64,000 bases of DNA, from positions 496,001 through 560,000 of the forward strand of contig CANMMR010000001.1 in NCBI GenBank assembly GCA_947499095.1. The letters run 5' to 3'. A program made the translations under genes and the position numbers. Below are positions 41,403 through 49,798 of the stretch, one piece after another. Every line of letters begins with the position of its first letter. Positions within the stretch are counted from its first letter, which is position 1. A model generated the notes under the pieces. It searched no databases. It was not told the origin of the DNA and saw only the letters and a program-made list of their open reading frames with translations. Source of the DNA: an uncultured Erythrobacter sp. GTDB taxonomy: Bacteria; Pseudomonadota; Alphaproteobacteria; Sphingomonadales; Sphingomonadaceae.

Positions 41403-41644
41403 CAGTCGGCCTGCAGCTTGGTCACGGCATCGACCAGCTGGCCGTAATTCTCGATCTCGGCCTGCTGGTTCATCGAGATGATAATGTCGAATTCGTCCTC
41501 GATCTCGGCCACGAAATCCATCACCGTCAGGCTGTCGAATTCGAGATCGTTCTGGAAGGTCGTCTCGTCCTTGATCGCGACGCCCTTCTTGTTGAACGGC
41601 TCGATCAGCGAGCGGATCTTGGTGTCGACTTCGGCGCGGTCCAT
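41402..41644 (-). CDS. Acyl carrier protein of the sphingolipid operon
   Basis: An 80-residue carrier protein. The phosphopantetheine serine is in NDLEFDSLTVMDFVAEIEDE (residue about 39), in the usual DSL context. It begins MDRAEVDTKIRSLIEP. Its stop overlaps the spt start (TGATG), so it very likely delivers the acyl chain to serine palmitoyltransferase and is not the housekeeping fatty-acid ACP. A 111-base gap separates it from divK. Confidence 0.92.
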   Translation of the reverse strand: MDRAEVDTKIRSLIEPFNKKGVAIKDETTFQNDLEFDSLTVMDFVAEIEDEFDIIISMNQQAEIENYGQLVDAVTKLQAD

Positions 41645-41755
41645 GCTGGTGGTCCAATTCTGTTGGTGGGCAGCGTAAATGCTGCACGATAGTCGCGCGG
41701 CAAAGCGGTCTAACGGGGTCTTTGTCAAGGTTTCGCGCGCGTCGGGGGGCGGCGA

Positions 41756-42124
41756 TCAGTCCGCAATAAGCCCGCGAACCTTGGCCATGAACGGCGTGAT
41801 CGAGACCGGTTTGGCAAGGTAATCCGCCGCACCCGCCTCGCGAATACGTTCCTCATCGCCCTTGCCCGCATAGGCGGTGACGGCGAGCACCGGGACCTCC
41901 GCCATCGCCGTGTCGCGTTTCAGCTGGGCGATCAGGTCGACCCCGCTGACATTCGGCAGCTGGATGTCCATGATGACGAGATGGGGGGTGAATTTCTTCG
42001 CCGTCGCCACCACGTTGGAGCCGTCGGCGACGGGAACGACTTCATAGCCGTTGGCTTTAAGGACATCGCAGAACAACTTGCGATTGAGATCGTTGTCCTC
42101 GACAACCAGAATTCTCTTAGCCAC
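41756..42124 (-). CDS. divK: Single-domain response regulator, DivK-like
   Basis: A 122-residue receiver domain without an output domain. The acidic pocket is in ILVVEDNDLNRKLFCDVLKA, the phospho-acceptor Asp in HLVIMDIQLPNVSGVDLIAQ (residue about 53), and the Thr and Lys in VLAVTAYAGKGDE and GAADYLAKPVSITPF. This matches DivK, a cell-cycle regulator acting on CtrA control in alphaproteobacteria. It starts with GTG at 42124, preceded by AAGGAGG. It is transcribed divergently from the DUF3572 operon. Confidence 0.88.
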   Translation of the reverse strand: MAKRILVVEDNDLNRKLFCDVLKANGYEVVPVADGSNVVATAKKFTPHLVIMDIQLPNVSGVDLIAQLKRDTAMAEVPVLAVTAYAGKGDEERIREAGAADYLAKPVSITPFMAKVRGLIAD

Positions 42125-42175
42125 GCGGCGATGCCTCCTTGCCTTGGGGCTGCGCCATATGGAAAACGACAGGAC

Positions 42176-42466
42176 GTGACAATCATTCGCGAGACATCGA
42201 GCAGACACGGCGAAACCCGGGCCCCCGAAGTGCTGGCGCTGGAAGCGCTCGGCTGGGCGCTGGCGGACGAAGCACGGGCGGACCGGCTGCTTTCCCTGAC
42301 CGGTCTCACGCCGGAGCATTTGCGCCACGGGATCGAAGACCGCGCCGTGCAGGCCGCCGTGCTGGAATTTCTCGCCAATCACGAACCCGACCTCGTGCTT
42401 GCAGCGGACAATCTGCAGACCACGCCCGAAGCCCTTATCGCCGCACACAGGGAGCTGTCCGCATGA
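42176..42466 (+). CDS. DUF3572 family protein
   Basis: A 96-residue alphaproteobacterial protein (APEVLALEALGWALADEARA, then RLLSLTGLTPEHLRHGIED) that fits DUF3572. It is helical with no known activity. The GTG at 42176 with ACAGGA upstream is preferred; ATG at 42131 would reach into the divK promoter. It is the first gene of a five-gene chain and overlaps the HAD gene as ATGA. Confidence 0.8.
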   Translation: MTIIRETSSRHGETRAPEVLALEALGWALADEARADRLLSLTGLTPEHLRHGIEDRAVQAAVLEFLANHEPDLVLAADNLQTTPEALIAAHRELSA

Positions 42467-43092
42467 GCCGCCCGCTGATAATCTCCGACTGCGACGAAGT
42501 CCTTCTCTACATGGTCTCGCCCTTCCGCGACTGGCTTGCCGAAACGCAGGGGGTCGAATTCCGCATGGAGGGCAACGACTTCGGCAGCGCGCTGCGCTGG
42601 CAGGACAGCGGCGAAGTGCTCCCGCAAGAAGAAATCTGGCGCAAGCTGGGCGGGTTCTTCGATACCGAGATGCACCGCCAGACGGCCATCCCCGGCGCGA
42701 TCGAGGGCCTCAACGCACTGGCCGACCACGCCGATGTCGTGGTGCTCACCAATCTGGTCGACAAGCGACAGGAGATGCGCCGCGAGCAGCTCGCCGATCA
42801 TGGTCTGGAAGCGCGGGTATACACCAACCAGGGGCCGAAGGGGCCGGCGCTTCAGGCGATCCTCGACGAATACCGGCCGAGCAAGGCGATTTTCATCGAC
42901 GATCTGGCGCAGCATCACCGCTCGGCGCGCGAAACGCTGGACGACATCACGACCCTCCATCTCTGCGGCGAGCCGACGATCGCCCCGCATATCGATTGTG
43001 CGCACAAATCGGGCCATGCCGACGCGCGGATCGATACGTGGGACCATGCGCTGCCGTGGCTGATGGAACGACTGGAAAAGGAACCTGCATGA
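42463..43092 (+). CDS. HAD superfamily hydrolase
   Basis: A 209-residue haloacid dehalogenase-fold protein. Motif I is LIISDCDEVLLYM (residues about 5-17), with the nucleophile Asp and a second Asp two residues on. Motif II is VVVLTNLVDKRQE, and the late acidic motif is AIFIDDLAQHHRSAR. The substrate is unknown, probably a small phosphorylated metabolite. It overlaps DUF3572 upstream and the RidA gene downstream, 4 bases each. Confidence 0.88.
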   Translation: MSRPLIISDCDEVLLYMVSPFRDWLAETQGVEFRMEGNDFGSALRWQDSGEVLPQEEIWRKLGGFFDTEMHRQTAIPGAIEGLNALADHADVVVLTNLVDKRQEMRREQLADHGLEARVYTNQGPKGPALQAILDEYRPSKAIFIDDLAQHHRSARETLDDITTLHLCGEPTIAPHIDCAHKSGHADARIDTWDHALPWLMERLEKEPA

Positions 43093-43544
43093 GCATTGCC
43101 GAACGCCTCGAGGAACTGAAGATCGTCCTGCCCGAAGCTGCGGCCCCGGTGGCCAGCTACAAGCCGCTCGTCGTGCATGGCGGCGTGGCTTACGTGTCGG
43201 GCCAGCTGCCGTTCGTTGCCGGGCAGATCGTTACCGGCAAGCTTGGCGCGGATGTCGATCTGGAGAAGGGCCGCGAGGCGGCGCGCGCCTGCGGGCTTAT
43301 GATCCTCGCCCAGTTGAACGAAGCCGATTTGCTCGAGAAGGTGGAGCGGGTGGTGAAGCTCGGCGGGTTCGTTGCCAGCACACCCGATTTCACCCAGCAG
43401 CCGCAGGTGGTAAACGGCGCCAGCGACCTGATGTACGAAGTCTTCGGCGATTGCGGCCGCCATGCCCGTGCCGCCGTCGGCGTGCCGGTTCTCCCGCTCG
43501 ACGCCGCAGTCGAGGTCGATGCGATCATTGCTCTCAAGGCTTGA
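43089..43544 (+). CDS. RidA family protein (YjgF-like)
   Basis: A 151-residue enamine/imine deaminase-family protein that removes reactive intermediates of amino acid metabolism. The family shows in VAYVSGQLPFVAGQIVTGKL, RAACGLMILAQLNEADLL-type helix (seen as ACGLMILAQLNEADLLEKV) and the C-terminal GRHARAAVGVPVLPLDAAVE with the conserved Arg. It overlaps the HAD gene by 4 bases and the GDPD gene by 26. Confidence 0.92.
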   Translation: MSIAERLEELKIVLPEAAAPVASYKPLVVHGGVAYVSGQLPFVAGQIVTGKLGADVDLEKGREAARACGLMILAQLNEADLLEKVERVVKLGGFVASTPDFTQQPQVVNGASDLMYEVFGDCGRHARAAVGVPVLPLDAAVEVDAIIALKA

Positions 43545-44289
43545 TAAGCGCTTCGTTCCGCAGCCGGACCCGGCACGGGTCGGCTGGCTGGGCGAATGGA
43601 CCTATGCCCATCGCGGGCTGCATGGCGCGGGCCGCATCGAGAATTCCGCCAGCGCCTTCCGCGCCGCAATCGCAGCGGGCTTCGGCATCGAATGCGACAT
43701 CCAGCGCAGCGCCGACGATGTCGCCATGGTATTCCACGATTGGGACTTCATGCGCCTGATCGGGCGGCCGGAGAAATCCGCAAGCCTCACCGCCGCCGAA
43801 TGGAAGACGCTGAGTTATCTGGAGCACGAAGAGCCACCGATCGCTCTTGCCGACCTGCTCGAACTGGTAGCCGGAAGCGTCCCCATTCTCATCGAGATCA
43901 AGTCGAAGCGCGGTTACGATGTCGAGCGGAGCTGCGAGGCGGTCGCCAAATGCCTCGAGAGCTATGACGGCCTGCATGCCGTGATGAGCTTCGACCCCCG
44001 CGTCTCGCGCTGGTTGCGGAAGAACAGCCCACAGACGGTGCAGGGGCTGGTGATGCGAGAGGATGAAAAGGGCTATACGCAGAAAGCCTGGCAGCGGCAC
44101 TTGGCGCTATGGGCGGCAAAGCCCGAATTTCTCGCCTATCATGTCGAAGCGCTCCCGAATCCGATGGTCGCTGCATTGCGCGGAGCGGGGCTGCCGATAG
44201 CGACATGGACCGTCGCCACTCCGGAATTGGCAAAGCGCGCGCAAGCCCATGCCGACGCGCTGATCGCAGAAGGCGAGGGGATCGGGTGA
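43519..44289 (+). CDS. Glycerophosphodiester phosphodiesterase
   Basis: A 256-residue GDPD-family enzyme that hydrolyses glycerophosphodiesters to glycerol-3-phosphate and an alcohol. Catalytic motifs are YAHRGLHGAGRIENSASAF (His-Arg and Glu), GIECDIQRSADDVAMVFHDW (Glu-x-Asp and second His) and ILIEIKSKRGY. There is no signal peptide, so it is cytosolic. The start at 43519 lies inside the RidA 3' end and follows GAGG. Confidence 0.93.
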   Translation: MRSLLSRLDKRFVPQPDPARVGWLGEWTYAHRGLHGAGRIENSASAFRAAIAAGFGIECDIQRSADDVAMVFHDWDFMRLIGRPEKSASLTAAEWKTLSYLEHEEPPIALADLLELVAGSVPILIEIKSKRGYDVERSCEAVAKCLESYDGLHAVMSFDPRVSRWLRKNSPQTVQGLVMREDEKGYTQKAWQRHLALWAAKPEFLAYHVEALPNPMVAALRGAGLPIATWTVATPELAKRAQAHADALIAEGEGIG

Positions 44290-45425
44290 CCGATCGCGAT
44301 ACCGAGCTTGCCGCCCGTGTCGCGGGATCAGTCGGAGCGTTCGACAAGGCGGAATGGAACGCTCTGGCAGGCGACAATCCTTTCGTCAGCTACGAATTCC
44401 TGACCGCGCTGGAAGATTCGGGCAGCGTCGGTTCGGGCACCGGCTGGCAGAGCGCGCCCATCGTCGTTTCGGCGGAAGGCGGTCCGTTGCTGGCTGCAAT
44501 GCCCGCCTATCTGAAAAGCCACAGCCAGGGCGAATATGTCTTCGACCATAGCTGGGCCGATGACTACGAGCGGGCAGGCGGCAGCTATTATCCCAAGCTC
44601 CAGATCGCCGCGCCATTCACGCCCGCGACCGGGCCCCGTCTGCTCTTGGCTGACGACGCGCTTGCGGCGCCGTTACTGTCGGCCGCCGAGCAACTCTGCC
44701 TCCAGAACGGCTTCTCCTCCGCCCATGCGACCTTCATCGAGCCGGACCAACATGCTTTCTTCGAGGACGCCGGCTGGATGCTGCGATCGGATATCCAGTT
44801 CCACTGGCACAACCGCGGCTTCAACGATTTCGACGACTTCCTCGCCAGCCTCGCCTCGCGCAAGCGCAAGGATATGCGCAAGGAACGCGCTGCGGCGCAA
44901 GACGAGGTGGAGATCGTTCGCTTACGCGGCGAGGAGATCGCTCCCGAGCATTGGGACGCCTTCTGGTATTTTTATCAGGATACCGGCGCGCGCAAATGGG
45001 GGCGACCCTATCTGACACGCGAAGCCTTCGATCTTTTCTCCGCGCGAATGGGGGACCGGCTTTTGCTTGTGCTGGCTCTGCTGGAAGGCCAGCCGGTCGC
45101 CGGCGCGCTGAATTTCATCGGGGGTGATGCGCTCTACGGCCGCTACTGGGGCTGCTCGCGCGATATCCGCTTCCTGCATTTCGAGCTGTGCTATTATCAG
45201 GCGATCGACGCGGCGATCGAGCTGGGCCTCTCGCGAGTGGAGGCCGGTGCACAGGGTGGGCACAAGCTGGCGCGGGGTTACGAACCGGTCGAGACCATTT
45301 CAGCCCACTGGATCGCCGATCCGGGATTCCGCGAGGCGGTCGCCGATTTCCTCGAGCGGGAGCGGGCGGGCGTCGCGGCCGACCGCAACTATCTCCAGGC
45401 CCGCACGCCCTTCAGGAAAGGCTGA
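44286..45425 (+). CDS. FemAB-like/DUF482 GNAT-type acyltransferase
   Basis: A 379-residue protein of the FemAB-like group (annotated in relatives as peptidoglycan biosynthesis or GNAT proteins). Signatures are NPFVSYEFLTALEDSGSVG, HSWADDYERAGGSYYPKLQ, SSAHATFIEPDQ, ASRKRKDMRKERAAAQ and VEAGAQGGHKLARGYEPVET. The reaction is not established; aminoacyl or acyl transfer is the family expectation. GTG at 44286 overlaps the GDPD stop (GTGA). It is the last gene of the coupled operon. Confidence 0.88.
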   Translation: MTDRDTELAARVAGSVGAFDKAEWNALAGDNPFVSYEFLTALEDSGSVGSGTGWQSAPIVVSAEGGPLLAAMPAYLKSHSQGEYVFDHSWADDYERAGGSYYPKLQIAAPFTPATGPRLLLADDALAAPLLSAAEQLCLQNGFSSAHATFIEPDQHAFFEDAGWMLRSDIQFHWHNRGFNDFDDFLASLASRKRKDMRKERAAAQDEVEIVRLRGEEIAPEHWDAFWYFYQDTGARKWGRPYLTREAFDLFSARMGDRLLLVLALLEGQPVAGALNFIGGDALYGRYWGCSRDIRFLHFELCYYQAIDAAIELGLSRVEAGAQGGHKLARGYEPVETISAHWIADPGFREAVADFLERERAGVAADRNYLQARTPFRKG

Positions 45426-45428
45426 GCG

Positions 45429-45764
45429 TCAGGCGACCTTGCGCTGGCCGTCTGCCAGCCATTCGCGGGCGCGGCGCTGCGCTTCGGCGATTCCGCGTGC
45501 GGTCATCTCGTCGGACACGTCGGCGCGGCACCAGGCGGCCTCCTCATGGCCCTTGGAAGCGGCGATGTTGAACCATTTGTGCGCTTCGATCATGTCACAG
45601 CTGCAACCGTGGCTGCCGGTCGAGAAGGCCACCCCCAGCGCATAGAGCGCATCGATGTTTCCGTTTGCATAGGCGTTCAGCGAGCGGGCGATCAGGCTCG
45701 TCGCCTCCGCGCCCTGTTCGATCCTGCCAGCGCCACCTTCGATTCCGATCAGTGCCATCGTCAT
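45429..45764 (-). CDS. Sel1-repeat-like small protein
   Basis: A 111-residue protein containing one Sel1/TPR-like repeat: GNIDALYALGVAFSTG, then CDMIEAHKWFNIAASKGHEE (residues about 36-78). It has no signal peptide. Two starts six bases apart (45764 and 45758) are equally plausible; GGGGGA lies just upstream. It is convergent with the FemAB-like gene with a 3-base gap. It probably mediates a protein contact. Confidence 0.78.
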   Translation of the reverse strand: MTMALIGIEGGAGRIEQGAEATSLIARSLNAYANGNIDALYALGVAFSTGSHGCSCDMIEAHKWFNIAASKGHEEAAWCRADVSDEMTARGIAEAQRRAREWLADGQRKVA

Positions 45765-46040
45765 TCCCCCAATTCCTTGTCCGGCCCCCTGCCGGTCTCC
45801 ATGTGTTCGCGAATTATGGTCAATAAAAGGTTAACGCGGCGTCGAATAATCGCGCGCTGCCGACCCGCACGTGCGCTTTTGCATCGTCGCAAGAGCGAAC
45901 GGCGGACAGGTCGGGATTGCCGCTTGTGTGCTTAGGGGCGCTTGCCTATAGGCCGCGCCCATCGGGACGACGAGGCACTGAAAACATCCGGGCCTGCAGG
46001 ACGGCGGCGATCCGAGAGCAGAATTTGGGTGAGAAAGCGA

Positions 46041-46502
46041 ATGGCCTCACAGGCTAAAAGCGACACGGAAAAACGGCTGGCGGAGGCCAAGGCCGCGATC
46101 GGCGAAAACTACGCGCCGAGCGAAGACGAAGAGTATATGTCCGAGCGTCAGCTCGACTATTTCCGAGTGTTGCTGCTCGACTGGAAGAAATCGATCCACG
46201 ATGCTGCCGGCCAGACCTTGCAATCGCTGCAGGACGGCCCGATCCGCGAACCCGACTTGAACGACCGTGCCTCTTCGGAAACCGATTGGGGGATCGAGCT
46301 CAGGACCCGCGATCGCCAGCGCAAGCTGATCTCAAAAATCGATTCCGCGCTCCGTTTGATCGACGCAGGCGAATACGGCTATTGCGCGGTGACCGGCGAT
46401 CCGATCGGCCTGAAAAGGCTGATCGCGCGTCCGGTGGCGACCATGACCGTCGAAGCGCAGGAAGCGCATGAACGGCGCGAAAAAATCTCCCGCGACGACT
46501 GA
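46041..46502 (+). CDS. dksA: DksA-type RNA polymerase-binding regulator
   Basis: A 153-residue protein of the DksA/TraR family that works with ppGpp on RNA polymerase. The coiled-coil part includes YMSERQLDYFRVLLLDWKKS, and the globular part ends GEYGYCAVTGDPIGLKRLIA. Only one of the four zinc cysteines of classical DksA is present (YCAVTGD; the second pair is absent), as is usual in alphaproteobacterial DksA-like proteins. The start at 46041 follows GAGAAAG. The 276 bases upstream hold no gene. Confidence 0.92.
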   Translation: MASQAKSDTEKRLAEAKAAIGENYAPSEDEEYMSERQLDYFRVLLLDWKKSIHDAAGQTLQSLQDGPIREPDLNDRASSETDWGIELRTRDRQRKLISKIDSALRLIDAGEYGYCAVTGDPIGLKRLIARPVATMTVEAQEAHERREKISRDD

Positions 46503-46610
46503 TTTTTCCGGCGCAATTCTTTGCCGACTGTTAACCGTTAGCGCTTATCCGCTTTCGACCGGCATCAACTGTCGGCAACACGAAAAGAAAAGTCGGAGTC
46601 GAGCACGGAC

Positions 46611-46982
46611 ATGCAATCGGTGGAAACCAGGAATGTCACCCGTGATAGCCTGTTCCTTTTTGCGGAACTGGAGTTCGAGGGGCAGACCGATCCGGTCCGC
46701 GTGAAGGTACGCAACCTCTCTGCCGGGGGCATGATGGCCGAAGCGGCGATCGTCACCGGCCGCGGCGAACGGCTCAGCATCAAGTTGCGCAATCTCGAGG
46801 CGGTTAAGGGCACCGTCGTTTGGGTGCAGGGGGACCGTTTCGGCGTGTCTTTCGATACCGAGATCGATCCTCGCGTCGCCCGCGCTCAGGTCGGCAGCAA
46901 CGATGGCGCCAGCGCGCCGCGCTTCACCAGGCCGATGGCTGCCGCTCCCAAGCATGGAGACGGCGCCCTGCGCATCGTCTGA
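46611..46982 (+). CDS. PilZ domain protein
   Basis: A 123-residue protein with a single PilZ domain (residues about 5-90). The order is ETRNVTRDSLFLFAELEFEG, VRNLSAGGMMAEA and VKGTVVWVQGDRFGVSFDTE. The NLSAGGM strand is the D/NxSxxG motif that binds cyclic di-GMP; the usual RxxxR motif before it is only partly present (ETRNVTR). It likely transmits a c-di-GMP signal, or is a degenerate adaptor. Confidence 0.88.
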   Translation: MQSVETRNVTRDSLFLFAELEFEGQTDPVRVKVRNLSAGGMMAEAAIVTGRGERLSIKLRNLEAVKGTVVWVQGDRFGVSFDTEIDPRVARAQVGSNDGASAPRFTRPMAAAPKHGDGALRIV

Positions 46983-47058
46983 GCCCGGCTGGAGTTCGGG
47001 AGTCCGCTGCGCGAAACTCGCGGCTGACGCGTGCTCGTCTCCCTGCTAGGCGGAAGCC

Positions 47059-48519
47059 ATGCGCCTCGCCTTCGCTCTCCTTGCGACGATTCTGGTCGCT
47101 GCCTGTTCGAGCGGGATCGACGATGGTGTCGTCGATGTCGCTTTCATTTCGAACGAGGGCGAACTTGAAGCCGAAGGGCTGAGGTTAGGGCCTGCCGCGC
47201 AGCATGTGCGCGCGGCGCAATCGCAGGGGCTGGTCGCCCTGTCCGCCAATGGGGCGGTCGTTCCGGCGATAGCCGAACGCTGGATCGTCACCGACGACGG
47301 ATCGAGCTACATCTTCCGCATTCGCGAGTTCGACCTGCCCGACGGGAGCCGTCTGACCGCGCAGACAGTGCGCGATAATCTCGTCTCGACCCTGCGCCGG
47401 CTGGAGGGCACATCGCTCGGGCTCGACCTCGCAAAGATACGCGAGGTACGGGCGATGACCGGACGGGTGATCGAAATCCGACTTCGTGGTTCGATGCCGG
47501 ATCTGTTGCAACTCCTCGCCCAGCCGGAACTGGGATTGGTGCTGGAGGGGGCACAAGCGGGGCCGATGATGGCGCGCAGCGAGGACGGCCGGGTGTTGCT
47601 AGAGGCCTTGCCCCCCGAAAGTCGCGGCTTGCCTCGTCAGCCGCAATGGGGCGAGGGCCTCGCGGCGGTGAAAATTTCTGCCGTCGATGCCCGGACGGCA
47701 ACGCAAGGCTTTGCCGATGGGCAATACGAACTTGTGCTGGGCGGGCATCTTGCATCGCTGCCCCTGGCAGATGTCGGACCGCTCAGTCGCGGCACGATAA
47801 GGCTCGACGCGGCGCTCGGCCTGTTCGGCCTCGATGTCCAGCGTCGCAACGGTTTCCTCGCCGAGGCCGACAATCGCGAAGCTTTGGCCATGGCAATCGA
47901 CCGGTCTACCCTGATGAGCGCTTTCAATATCGGCGGTTGGATTCCCACGACGCGGATCGTATCGCCGGGCCTGCCGGGCGATACGGGGACGGTGCCGGAA
48001 CGCTGGGAAGGCCAGTCCATCGACGAACGCCGCGGAACGGCCTCCGTCCGCGTCCAGCGATGGCGCGCAGGTGAAGCAAACGCGCCGACAGTGTCGATCT
48101 GGCTGCCGGAAGGCCCCGGTTCCGACCTGCTGTTCGAGGCGCTGGCGCGGGATTTTGCGACGATCGGAGTGTCCAGTTCGCGCAGCGCCAATCGGCGCGA
48201 GGCGGATCTGGCGCTACGCGACCGGGTTGCCCGCTATGGCGCAGCGCGCTGGTTCCTCAACCAGTTCAATTGCCGGATTTCCGCCTCGGTATGCCTGGAG
48301 GATGCGGACTACCTCGTCGGGCTGGGGGTCGATGCGCGCGATCTTGCCGAGGAAGAGTCCTATCTCGCCGAAGCCGAGACGGCGTTGCTCGCGGCCAACA
48401 CCTACATTCCCCTCGGTGCGCCGATCCGGTGGTCGCTGGTGCGAGGCGAGGTCGACGGATTTCTGGAAAACCGCTGGAACGTCCATCCCTTGTTCCCGCT
48501 GACGCGTGCTCCCATTTAG
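47059..48519 (+). CDS. ABC transporter substrate-binding lipoprotein, family 5 (peptide type)
   Basis: A 486-residue periplasmic lipoprotein (MRLAFALLATILVAACSSG; lipobox Cys at residue 16). It belongs to the SBP_bac_5/DppA fold: ALSANGAVVPAIAERWIVTD, YIFRIREFDLPDGSRLTAQT and NREALAMAIDRSTLMSAFNI near the middle. The protein is somewhat shorter than classic DppA. No permease or ATPase genes are adjacent, so its partners lie elsewhere or it has a sensing role. The downstream gene starts 5 bases after its stop. Confidence 0.88.
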   Translation: MRLAFALLATILVAACSSGIDDGVVDVAFISNEGELEAEGLRLGPAAQHVRAAQSQGLVALSANGAVVPAIAERWIVTDDGSSYIFRIREFDLPDGSRLTAQTVRDNLVSTLRRLEGTSLGLDLAKIREVRAMTGRVIEIRLRGSMPDLLQLLAQPELGLVLEGAQAGPMMARSEDGRVLLEALPPESRGLPRQPQWGEGLAAVKISAVDARTATQGFADGQYELVLGGHLASLPLADVGPLSRGTIRLDAALGLFGLDVQRRNGFLAEADNREALAMAIDRSTLMSAFNIGGWIPTTRIVSPGLPGDTGTVPERWEGQSIDERRGTASVRVQRWRAGEANAPTVSIWLPEGPGSDLLFEALARDFATIGVSSSRSANRREADLALRDRVARYGAARWFLNQFNCRISASVCLEDADYLVGLGVDARDLAEEESYLAEAETALLAANTYIPLGAPIRWSLVRGEVDGFLENRWNVHPLFPLTRAPI

Positions 48520-48524
48520 ACCGA

Positions 48525-48944
48525 ATGACCGAACGTCCCAAGACGCTACGCCCGATGGGCATCGAACTGCCGACCGGCTCCGATCCGGTTTCGATCCGCA
48601 AGCGTATCGAGGCGATGGAGCACCTGCTCGAACGCAGCTTCACCATCCCGGGGACGAAATATCCGGTCGGCTTCGATTCGATCATTGGCCTCATCCCGGT
48701 GGTCGGCGATGCGATCGCCGCTGCGCTTGCGGGCTATATCGTGTGGGAGGCGAAGAACCTCGGCCTGCCGCGCTGGAAGTTGTGGCGAATGATCGGCCAT
48801 GTCGCCTTTGATAGCGCCGTGGGTGCGGTGCCGATTGCAGGGGATGCCTTCGACCTGTTTTACAAGTCCAACTCGCGGAACCTGCGGATCGTCAAGAAGC
48901 ATCTCGACAAGCACCATCCGCATACCATGGTGATCGACCAGTAG
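48525..48944 (+). CDS. DUF4112 family membrane protein
   Basis: A 139-residue protein with the DUF4112 pattern: RIEAMEHLLERSFTIPGTKY, GFDSIIGLIPVVGDAIAAAL and VGAVPIAGDAFDLFYKSNSR. The two LIPVVGD / VPIAGDAFD motifs form paired helices at or in the membrane. Function unknown. The start at 48525 is 5 bases from the upstream stop, so the two genes are co-transcribed. Confidence 0.88.
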   Translation: MTERPKTLRPMGIELPTGSDPVSIRKRIEAMEHLLERSFTIPGTKYPVGFDSIIGLIPVVGDAIAAALAGYIVWEAKNLGLPRWKLWRMIGHVAFDSAVGAVPIAGDAFDLFYKSNSRNLRIVKKHLDKHHPHTMVIDQ

Positions 48945-49006
48945 TTTCGCCGCGATAGTTTCGCCCCGCAGTTTCGCACGCCGCGAATGCGCGCTAGGGC
49001 GGCGGC

Positions 49007-49798
49007 ATGGCGCAAGACGTTACCTATTCCGGCTATCTCGATCTGGAGCGTATTCTCGCGGCGCAGCACCCCGCTTCGGACGCGCATGACGAGATGCTCT
49101 TCATCATTGTCCACCAGGCCAGCGAACTGTGGCTGAAGCTATGCCTGCACGAGCTCGAGGAAGCGCGCGCCTGCATCATCGCAGACCGGCTGCGTCCGGC
49201 TTTCAAGATGCTCGCCCGCGTGGCGCGCGCGCAGGGGCAATTGATCCAGAGCTGGGACGTTCTCAGCACGATGACGCCGCATGATTATTCGACCATCCGC
49301 CCGCATCTCGGCAGTTCGAGCGGCTTCCAGAGCGCGCAGTACCGGATGATGGAATTCATGCTCGGTGGCCGGAAGCCCGACATGGTGACGATGCACGAGG
49401 CGACACCGGAGGTCGCGGCGGAACTGCGCGAAGAACTGGCGCGCAAGAGCATCTATGCCGAAACGGTGGCCCTGCTCGCGCGGCGCGGCTTCGCCATACC
49501 GCAGGAAGTACTCGACCGGCCGGTGGACGAGGCGTGGGACCATTCTCGCGAGGTCGAAGCCGCGTGGGCCGAAATATATCGCGATCCGCAGGAGCACTGG
49601 GATCTCTACGAACTGGCCGAAAAGCTGGTCGATCTCGAATATCATTTCCAGCGCTGGCGCTTCGGCCATCTGAAGACGGTGGAGCGCATCATCGGCTTCA
49701 AGAAAGGGACCGGCGGGACGCCCGGCGTGCCCTATCTGGCAGGCGTGCTGAAGGCTGCCTTCTTCCCGGAACTGCTCAGTGTGAGGACGGCGATATGA
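49007..49798 (+). CDS. kynA: Tryptophan 2,3-dioxygenase
   Basis: A 263-residue haem dioxygenase that opens the indole ring of tryptophan to N-formylkynurenine. Signatures are TYSGYLDLERILAAQHP, HDEMLFIIVHQASELWLKLC (active-site His), LSTMTPHDYSTIRPHLGSSS and a C-terminal VERIIGFKKGTGGTPGVPYL with the substrate-binding threonine loop. It is the first gene of a kynurenine operon; its stop overlaps kynB as ATGA. Confidence 0.97.
   Translation: MAQDVTYSGYLDLERILAAQHPASDAHDEMLFIIVHQASELWLKLCLHELEEARACIIADRLRPAFKMLARVARAQGQLIQSWDVLSTMTPHDYSTIRPHLGSSSGFQSAQYRMMEFMLGGRKPDMVTMHEATPEVAAELREELARKSIYAETVALLARRGFAIPQEVLDRPVDEAWDHSREVEAAWAEIYRDPQEHWDLYELAEKLVDLEYHFQRWRFGHLKTVERIIGFKKGTGGTPGVPYLAGVLKAAFFPELLSVRTAI

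Noticed and set aside
45820-45850. Possible CtrA binding site (GGTTAACGC)
   Set aside because: The full TTAA-N7-TTAA pattern is not present; a single TTAAC is too weak to claim.
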